From: CAYXUG01 sp964468655
GTDB lineage: Bacteria > Fidelibacterota > Marinisomatia > Marinisomatales > CAYXUG01
NCBI GenBank assembly: GCA_964468655.1
Contig: CAYXUG010000021.1
Span: 1 to 30,604, forward strand
Length of the DNA stretch: 30,604 nt
Direction: 5' to 3'
Part shown: positions 26,202 to 30,604 of the stretch, one piece after another
Position numbering within the stretch: the first letter of the stretch is position 1
Layout: each line of letters opens with the position of its first letter
The notes under the pieces: generated by a model
Database searches by the model: none
Told to the model about the DNA's origin: nothing
Seen by the model: only the letters and a program-made list of their open reading frames with translations
Made by a program: the position numbers and the translations under genes

Positions 26202-26741
26202 ATGAGAATTACAAAAGTTTATACCAAAACAGGTGATGACGGAACTACAGGACTTGCGAGGGGTGAGCGGGTTCCGAAAGATCACCCGAGGATTCAGGTA
26301 CTCGGTTCGCTGGATGAGACCAATTCTGCAATCGGTCTTGTTCTTACATTAATAATTGATGACAGGATCAAAGTGATTCTGAATAAAGTACAGCACGTCC
26401 TTTTTGATATTGGTGGTGATTTAGCTATGGGTGGTCAACCGCTGGGATTGGTTAAGGAAGAATATGTGATTGATCTGGAATCCGCCATTGATGAGTTAAA
26501 TTCAGATTTACCTCCATTAAAAGAATTTATTCTTCCCGGTGGATCGAAAGCTTCAGCGCACCTTCATCACGCCCGGTCGGTTAGCAGGAGAACTGAACGC
26601 GATTTGATTTCTCTTCATCAACGGGAACCTGTGGATGAAATTTTCATAAAATACCTGAACCGCCTTTCAGATTTTCTTTTTGTTGCCGCAAGGGTCCAGA
26701 ATGCAAAAGATGGAGGCGGAGAAGAAATATGGGAAAAATAA
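26202..26741 (+). CDS. Cob(I)yrinic acid a,c-diamide adenosyltransferase (PduO/MMAB type)
   Basis: This is an ATP:cob(I)alamin adenosyltransferase of the PduO/MMAB family, which makes adenosylcobalamin from cob(I)alamin and ATP in the cytoplasm. It has 179 residues, the usual length. The N-terminal ATP-binding segment YTKTGDDGTTGL is at residues 7-18, followed by GSLDETNSAIGL, RSVSRRTERDL and NRLSDFLFVAAR near the end. It sits 9 bases after nuoN2, so it is likely co-transcribed, but there is no obvious metabolic link with complex I; such hitch-hiking is common at the end of long operons. Confidence 0.93.
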   Translation: MRITKVYTKTGDDGTTGLARGERVPKDHPRIQVLGSLDETNSAIGLVLTLIIDDRIKVILNKVQHVLFDIGGDLAMGGQPLGLVKEEYVIDLESAIDELNSDLPPLKEFILPGGSKASAHLHHARSVSRRTERDLISLHQREPVDEIFIKYLNRLSDFLFVAARVQNAKDGGGEEIWEK

Positions 26742-26765
26742 GCTGGAAAGTGTAAATTAACTACT

Positions 26766-27122
26766 GTGAAACAGACTTTATCTATTACAGTTCTATTTGT
26801 GATCCTGATTGGGTTGCTGATGCCCGTATTCTCATATGATAATAATTGCGATTGCTGCGGTAGTGATATGGCTTGCTGTAATTTGATGCAAAATTCATCG
26901 TGTAATAATAATGGTGAGTGGAAATGTTCACCTCCCACATTTTTACCTGTTGGACCGAAACCTGCATCCATTAAGGTTAATATTTTTACCATAATTGAAA
27001 TTGCATTAAGTGCTGATTATTCTGTAATCAGCAAAGAAGACATCTCTGTAACAGATTTTACATATTCATTACCCCCACCCAAAATTCCCCTTTATCTGAA
27101 AAGTCATTCCTTTCTTATTTAG
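26766..27122 (+). CDS. Small exported cysteine-rich protein
   Basis: This 118-residue protein has a clear N-terminal signal peptide (residues 1-23, cleavage likely before YDNN). The first part of the mature chain is cysteine-rich: C28, C30, C31, C37, C38, C46 and C54 within 27 residues, giving CDCC and ACC groups. The remainder is polar and ends with a proline-led hydrophobic tail (SLPPPKIPLYLKSHSFLI), a kind of ending I associate with small periplasmic proteins of metal-handling clusters, though I cannot name the family. It starts with GTG at 26766, 24 bases after the adenosyltransferase gene. Metal binding or disulfide chemistry is inferred from the cysteines and the His-rich neighbour. Confidence 0.65.
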   Translation: MKQTLSITVLFVILIGLLMPVFSYDNNCDCCGSDMACCNLMQNSSCNNNGEWKCSPPTFLPVGPKPASIKVNIFTIIEIALSADYSVISKEDISVTDFTYSLPPPKIPLYLKSHSFLI

Positions 27123-27183
27123 ACGATCTTCTCCCGAACGGTGGAATAGGTCTGCCTATCAAATTTGTTAATCATTAATTAAA

Positions 27184-27187
27184 GGAG
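27184..27187 (+). promoter_or_regulatory. Ribosome binding site of the double-TGA gene
   Basis: GGAG within AAAGGAGAAG lies 6 bases before the ATG at 27194. It is one of the best Shine-Dalgarno sites in the window and shows that translation starts at the signal peptide, not at the GTG at 27332 inside the mature protein, which has no comparable site. Confidence 0.7.
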
Positions 27188-27193
27188 AAGATT

Positions 27194-28285
27194 ATGTTTA
27201 AATCATTAAATTTTTATTTAGGTCGTTTTATTGCGCTCAGTTTTTTATTGAGCTTTACCTTAGTCCCGTTAAAGGGACAATGACCCCTTTGAAGCAACCC
27301 AAGCCTCCCGGTCGGGACGGCAAATTCAGGTGTGGGACTTAATCGTGGACAGGTCATGTTCGGTGGGAGTTTGGTAAACCAATATATTGACTGGTGGCAC
27401 GATGAAATTGATATTTCTTCAGGTGAACATGGGGGAATCCTCAATTCCACCCTTGGTGCATTTAATATAAATATTGGATTAAATGACAACTGGAATCTGG
27501 AAGTAAATCTTGTGGCTGGCGCCAGGACATTGAACTATGAAGGAGAACCGAATGATCATCATCGGGACGAAACCAGAAAAGGTCTTGCTGATAGCAGAAT
27601 CATCCTGAGACGGATTCTCGAGAACCAAATCTTCGGTCCCGGAAAAAAAGTTTTTCTCGGATACGGTATCGTCATCCCATCAGCTAACACAATCACGGAT
27701 AATCCGTTTGAACATGAAAATAGTAGAAATGGAGATGCGAAAGAACACACTCATTTTAATATGAGTGAAGGTGTTTATAAGTTTCTTGGAGAAGTTCAGT
27801 ATTTCGAAAGAGGAGAATCACCGTTCATTTTTGGTGGAGTAGGGAAATTGGAAGTACCCTTATCACCCAATAAGTACGATTACCTTGCAGGCAGTCAATT
27901 TAACGGTTCACTCATGATTTACTGGCAGACAAAACGGTGGTTCAAAGGAATTCCCTATTTTACAGTTGTTGGTCAATACAGAACGATGGATTATTGGGAT
28001 GGTGTTAAAGCACCCAATTCCGGTGGAACTGTTGTTCAGTTGAGCAGCGGTCTGGTGTGGAATCTGTATGGTGGAATAATGACCATGTCATTCCGGGTTC
28101 CGGTGTTGTTTACAACAAACATGGTGGGTGAAGGAGCAAGTAATATCGATAGTAAAACATCAGTATGGGGAGTATCCTTAAGTTTCAGGAAAGTAATCAA
28201 CTTGCAGAAACTTTGGCCAAAGAAAAAAGATGAGCACAAAATGCACGACCACGATCATGATGATGACCATAAAGACATGCATTAA
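27194..28285 (+). CDS. Candidate double-selenocysteine outer-membrane-type protein (two in-frame TGA)
   Basis: Codons 1-29 give a signal peptide (MFKSLNFYLGRF, then a hydrophobic core ending LKGQ). Codon 30 is TGA, followed by Pro, Leu and a second TGA (codon 33), then SNPSLPVGTANSGVGLNRG and about 310 more residues in the same frame, ending TAA; 363 codons in all. Read with Sec, the mature start is U-P-L-U, the place of a CxxC. The rest looks like a beta-barrel (alternating aromatic strands, WQTKRWFKGIPYFTVVGQYR) and ends with the metal-binding-like tail HKMHDHDHDDDHKDMH. No frameshift is needed, TGA is the normal stop elsewhere (for example nuoH1, nuoE), and a SECIS-like hairpin follows. 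Alternatives: a pseudogene, or a short peptide followed by a GTG-started gene at 27332. Confidence 0.68.
27263..27278 (+). other. Hairpin just before the first in-frame TGA
   Basis: GTCCC (27263-27267) pairs with GGGAC (27274-27278) around a 6-base loop, ending 2 bases before the TGA at 27281. A competing pairing AAAGGG (27271-27276) with CCCTTT (27285-27290) would hold the TGA in its loop. It is seen directly; any role in UGA recoding is inference. Confidence 0.4.
27303..27321 (+). promoter_or_regulatory. SECIS-like hairpin after the second in-frame TGA
   Basis: GCCTCCC (27303-27309) pairs with GGGA (27314-27317) and GGC (27319-27321), with C27318 bulged, giving a 7-bp stem and the loop GGTC (27310-27313). 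The loop begins 17 bases after the TGA at 27290-27292 and 26 bases after the one at 27281-27283. In E. coli fdhF the SelB-recognised loop is GGUCU, 18 bases after the UGA. The match in loop and spacing is close; the bulge is on the opposite side from the E. coli bulged U. Confidence 0.6.
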
Positions 28286-29480
28286 ACCGACCTTTTTCAC
28301 TCTGTTCATTTTCTTTTTCGGTTGCGGAACAAATGATTTGACTGTTGAAGACATGATATCGCTAGCTATTCCGGGAAGCCTATTTCCACGATTGGTTTCC
28401 ACTGATGAAGGGACAATACTCATGTCCTGGCTTGTACCAACAGGAAGTGAAGATGAATGGGAATTAAAGTTTTCAGAATGGAATTCAAAAAAGTGGTCAA
28501 AACCTCAAACGATTTTCAAAGGTAACCGCTTTTTTGTGAACTGGGCAGATTTTCCGTCCATTTATCAAGTTTGCGGGGATACGCTGGCTGCTCATTGGCT
28601 TACCATGGCTGGTGAAGGTGCCTACGAATATAACGTGAATGTTTCATTTTCTTATTATAGAGGAAAAAACTGGACTGCACCTGAGATCCCCCATAAAGAT
28701 GGTGTTTTGGCTGAACACGGTTTTCTCTCATTTTTCACTACGGGTGATGGAATTGGAATGGCATGGCTCGATGGACGAAACATGATGATGGATGAAGAAG
28801 AAAATGTTTCCGGAGCTATGAATCTTATTTCAACCACTTATTCAGATGGGAAATGGACTTCTGAGAAAATTTTGGATGACCGTGTCTGTGAATGCTGTCC
28901 CACCGCTTCACTGCAAATGGATGATAATGTGATTGTGGCGTATCGTGATCGAAATGCAGATGAAATTCGGAATATGAGTATTGTGAAATTTGAAAATAAC
29001 GGTTGGTCTTCACCCATTACCGTTAATGAAGATAACTGGAAAATCCCGGGATGTCCGGTGAACGGACCGGTGCTTGCTGGCAATAATGAATCCATGGCGG
29101 TGGGATGGTTCACCGCTCCCATGGGAAATTCGCAGGTGAATGTAACTTTTTCAAAGGATGGTGGTGATTCTTTCGGAAAAACGGTTAGAGTGGATTCAGG
29201 CAATCCCATGGGAAGGGTTGATTTGGAATGGCTCGGTGATGGAAAAGCAATTGTCAGTTGGATTGAATCGGTAGATGAAAAAGCAGAATTGATGATTCGG
29301 GTTATTCATGTTTCTGGGAAAATGGAATTACCTCATTCCATAAGTGAGATTAGTCCTTCGCGTGGGAGTGGATTTCCTCAAATAGTTAAGTTGAATGATA
29401 ACCTGATTTTTGCATGGACCGATCCACAGGAGGAGTCATCCATTATAATGAAAAAAGTGGCATTGGCGGGGATTAATTAG
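28230..29480 (+). CDS. Lipoprotein with sialidase/BNR-like repeats and a CxCC motif
   Basis: This is an exported protein of up to 416 residues. The lipobox FFFGC places the lipidated cysteine at residue 32 counted from the ATG at 28230; starting at the third ATG of the ATG-ATG-ATG run (28263) gives a normal 20-residue signal, and I cannot decide between them. The body has repeated Asp-box/BNR-like strands (SKDGGDSF, SYYRGKNWTAPE, TYSDGKWTSEK, NNGWSSPI), as in six-bladed sialidase-like propellers, but no sialidase active site can be claimed. C220-E-C222-C223-P-T stands out as a possible metal or disulfide site. The first 56 bases overlap the His-rich tail of the previous gene in another frame, so the two are probably coupled. 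Confidence 0.75.
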   Translation: MSTKCTTTIMMMTIKTCIKPTFFTLFIFFFGCGTNDLTVEDMISLAIPGSLFPRLVSTDEGTILMSWLVPTGSEDEWELKFSEWNSKKWSKPQTIFKGNRFFVNWADFPSIYQVCGDTLAAHWLTMAGEGAYEYNVNVSFSYYRGKNWTAPEIPHKDGVLAEHGFLSFFTTGDGIGMAWLDGRNMMMDEEENVSGAMNLISTTYSDGKWTSEKILDDRVCECCPTASLQMDDNVIVAYRDRNADEIRNMSIVKFENNGWSSPITVNEDNWKIPGCPVNGPVLAGNNESMAVGWFTAPMGNSQVNVTFSKDGGDSFGKTVRVDSGNPMGRVDLEWLGDGKAIVSWIESVDEKAELMIRVIHVSGKMELPHSISEISPSRGSGFPQIVKLNDNLIFAWTDPQEESSIIMKKVALAGIN

Positions 29481-29747
29481 AGACAATGACAAAAGTGAGA
29501 ACCGTGTCATCGTCCATAGGATCCTTCGGACGAGTCCGAAGGACGTGGTGATCTCGTTTACTTTCTTTACTAACTAATGCGATTGCCCCGTCTAACAAGA
29601 TGACTAGCAGGCCCTCCCAACGAGATGGAGGGTAGGCACATCTGCCAGTTGGCGGACTCCTTCGCTTACCTGCTGAACAGGTAGGCAATAATAGGTGATT
29701 ATCCCAGTCGTTCACGGCTGGGAGTAGGAAAGATAAAGAATACACAA

Positions 29748-29772
29748 ACGCCGTTAACGGCGTTATATTTTT
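29748..29772 (+). terminator. Perfect palindrome followed by T-rich tract
   Basis: ACGCCG-TTAA-CGGCGT (29748-29763) is a perfect 16-base palindrome with a GC-rich stem, followed by TATATTTTTA. It is a likely intrinsic terminator for the gene ending at 29480, although it lies 268 bases downstream. Confidence 0.6.
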
Positions 29773-29787
29773 ATGTAAAAGTTCTTC

Positions 29788-29819
29788 AACCCAGACCTGA
29801 AGGTCTGGGTTATTTGTTT
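29788..29819 (+). terminator. Strong hairpin terminator, possibly bidirectional
   Basis: AACCCAGACCT (29788-29798) and AGGTCTGGGTT (29801-29811) are perfect inverted copies separated by 2 bases, followed by ATTTGTTTA. With the previous palindrome it forms a tandem terminator block 25 bases apart. Confidence 0.65.
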
Positions 29820-29856
29820 AATAATGATAAAAAATATTTCTTCTCTCCTTCACAAA

Positions 29857-29926
29857 CCCCACGATTGCACAGCATCTCAGCCGGTCCAATGGATCCTTTG
29901 GATTTGACCTTTGGAAAATCGTGGGG
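29857..29926. repeat. 70-bp element bounded by perfect 10-bp inverted repeats
   Basis: CCCCACGATT (29857-29866) and AATCGTGGGG (29917-29926) flank 50 bases that contain further self-complementary pieces (CCAA-TGGATCCT-TTGG, GGTC/GACC). It could be a small structured RNA, a terminator-like element, or a miniature inverted-repeat element. No target-site duplication is visible in the flanks (acaaa / cgcta). Confidence 0.5.
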
Positions 29927-30144
29927 CGCTATTCTTCATTTTCTAAATTGCAACACTCTGTTGCCTTTTTTATTTTTTGTTTGAGGGTTAGATTCGGGGA
30001 TGAAGAGAATAGTATTACTTTTGCTAAACACTTTATATGTTATACAGTCTAACACACCAAATAAGATTATTATACGACGTTTGTAAAATAAGAAAGTATT
30101 TATTCCTCTCAAATAGATCAAATAACAACAATTAGGAGATTATT

Positions 30145-30564
30145 ATGCTATTAAAAATAAAAAAGTATTTCAAAGGGATGTACTCTATTATATTTGAGAA
30201 AGGGGTGTGTAAGTTGATACTCAACCATAATCTTTCTGTTTTTTGTCTCGCCTCTTTTTTATTCATGAGTTGTGGTGATAATGAATCGGTCGGTATTTCA
30301 AAAGTTTATGTAACTTATCAAACAGCAGACAAGGTGGGTGTTTTTAACGGTGAGTCCGGAAAACTTATTCGTGAAGTGGATGTGGACATTGCATCCGGAA
30401 CGATGGACAATCCCCATTATGTTGTCCTTGATGAAGAACAAGGTTACTGGTATGTAACACTTATTTCTTCAGGTTATGTATTAAAATTTGACCTTCAAAC
30501 AGATGTTATGGTGGATTCCGTAGAGGTTGGAGAACTTCCTGCTCTCATGAGTGTCTTACCATAG
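30145..30564 (+). pseudogene. Truncated lipoprotein with YncE/YVTN-like propeller start
   Basis: The ATG at 30145 follows AGGAG (30134-30138). The 139-residue product has a long N-terminal region, a lipobox LFMSC with C43, then SKVYVTYQTADKVGVFNGESG, HYVVLDEEQGYWYVTL and GYVLKFDLQTD, which look like the first two or three strands sets of a YncE/YVTN-type beta-propeller. Such proteins are usually over 300 residues. The frame stops with TAG inside the inverted repeat of 30550-30601, right after GELPALMSVLP, a point where homologues would continue (commonly with DG). I infer truncation by a rearrangement or an assembly join at the repeat; a genuine short protein is less likely. Confidence 0.55.
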
Positions 30565-30601
30565 ACATGGTTTACAGATAGCAGAGTTAAAGAAGCCATG
30601 G
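30550..30601 (-). repeat. Right copy of the terminal inverted repeat
   Basis: This is the reverse complement of 1-52: the 28-base arm (30550-30577) and the 18-base arm (30584-30601) are identical to 25-52 and 1-18; the 6 bases between (30578-30583, atagca) differ. The stop codon of the truncated lipoprotein gene (30562-30564) lies in the 28-base arm. Confidence 0.85.
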
Positions 30602-30604
30602 AAT

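Larger units (their letters stand above)
29481..30144 (+). other. Gene-free region rich in hairpins
   Basis: I see no credible gene here. The first half is a chain of short inverted repeats: 29522-29530/29535-29543 (TCCTTCGGA), 29612-29617/29627-29632 (CCCTCC), 29664-29672/29678-29686 (GCTTACCTG with one G-T pair), and 29702-29710/29715-29723 (TCCCAGTCG with one G-T pair). Its beginning (GTCATCGTCC ... GGACGTGGTGATCTCG) has the style of dispersed intergenic repeats common in environmental genomes. The - strand is open for 273 bases across it, which I take as a side effect. The last 200 bases are AT-rich and may hold the promoter of the gene at 30145. Confidence 0.6.

Noticed and set aside
27332..28285. 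Barrel protein as an independent gene starting with GTG at 27332
   Set aside because: It would have no signal peptide and no good ribosome binding site, while the same frame continues upstream through SNPSLPVGTANSG to a proper signal peptide with only two TGA codons in between.
29473..29745. 90-residue reading frame on the - strand
   Set aside because: It runs across the chain of hairpins, has no ribosome binding site and a repeat-like composition; it is more likely a side effect of the dispersed repeat.
29936..30121. 61-residue reading frame on the - strand
   Set aside because: It lies in the AT-rich leader of the following + strand gene, with no supporting start signal or recognisable family.
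30562..30604. Read-through of the TAG stop of the truncated lipoprotein
   Set aside because: The following residues (TWFTDSRVKEAME) do not look like a propeller strand, and the sequence belongs to the repeat.

Overview
The window is about 30.6 kb of AT-leaning DNA with every credible gene on the + strand. It looks like a chromosomal segment of a Gram-negative, respiring bacterium, probably of the Fibrobacterota-Chlorobiota-Bacteroidota (FCB) breadth, for example Marinimicrobia, Rhodothermota or Balneolota-like. That placement is inference: it rests on lipoprotein-rich, outer-membrane-type genes, an NADH-module-free nuo cluster, and a NhaD/CitMHS-type antiporter inside a nuo operon (as I recall being reported for Rhodothermus marinus). 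No rRNA, tRNA or CRISPR was seen.

Region 1 (167-9852) is a first complex I cluster in the order nuoA-C-D-H-I-J-K-L-M-N. It has no E, F or G (NADH dehydrogenase module) and, strikingly, no nuoB. Region 2 (9892-26192) begins 39 bases later. It is a second, diverged complex I cluster: nuoA-B-C-D-E-F-G-H-I-J-K, then a MrpD-like antiporter subunit, an 81-residue two-helix membrane protein, a 599-residue antiporter subunit with a NuoL-like lateral-helix tail, nuoM, a NhaD/CitMHS-type Na+/H+ antiporter, and nuoN. It has no canonical nuoL. The second complex would therefore carry four antiporter-like subunits and be co-expressed with a sodium/proton exchanger. Most genes overlap or abut, so the 20+ genes may form one or two long transcripts. 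A PduO/MMAB-type cobalamin adenosyltransferase gene follows nuoN2 by 9 bases.

Region 3 (26766-29480) is an envelope or metal/redox set: a small cysteine-rich exported protein, an outer-membrane-like protein with a His/Asp-rich tail, and a lipoprotein with sialidase/BNR-like repeats and a CxCC motif. The middle gene is the most unusual item in the window. Its signal peptide (with a good ribosome binding site at 27184) and its mature part lie in the same frame, separated only by two in-frame TGA codons spaced as U-P-L-U. The second TGA is followed 17 bases later by a hairpin whose loop is GGUC, matching the E. coli fdhF SECIS loop and spacing. I read this as a candidate double-selenocysteine (UxxU, equivalent to CxxC) envelope protein that ordinary annotation would truncate.

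Region 4 (29481-30144) is a gene-free stretch with at least seven hairpins, two of them terminator-like, and a 70-bp element bounded by perfect 10-bp inverted repeats. Region 5 (30145-30564) is a lipoprotein with the start of a YncE/YVTN-like beta-propeller, which stops abruptly inside a repeat. That repeat (30550-30601) is an inverted copy of the first 52 bases of the window: 18 bp and 28 bp identical, separated by 6 differing bases.
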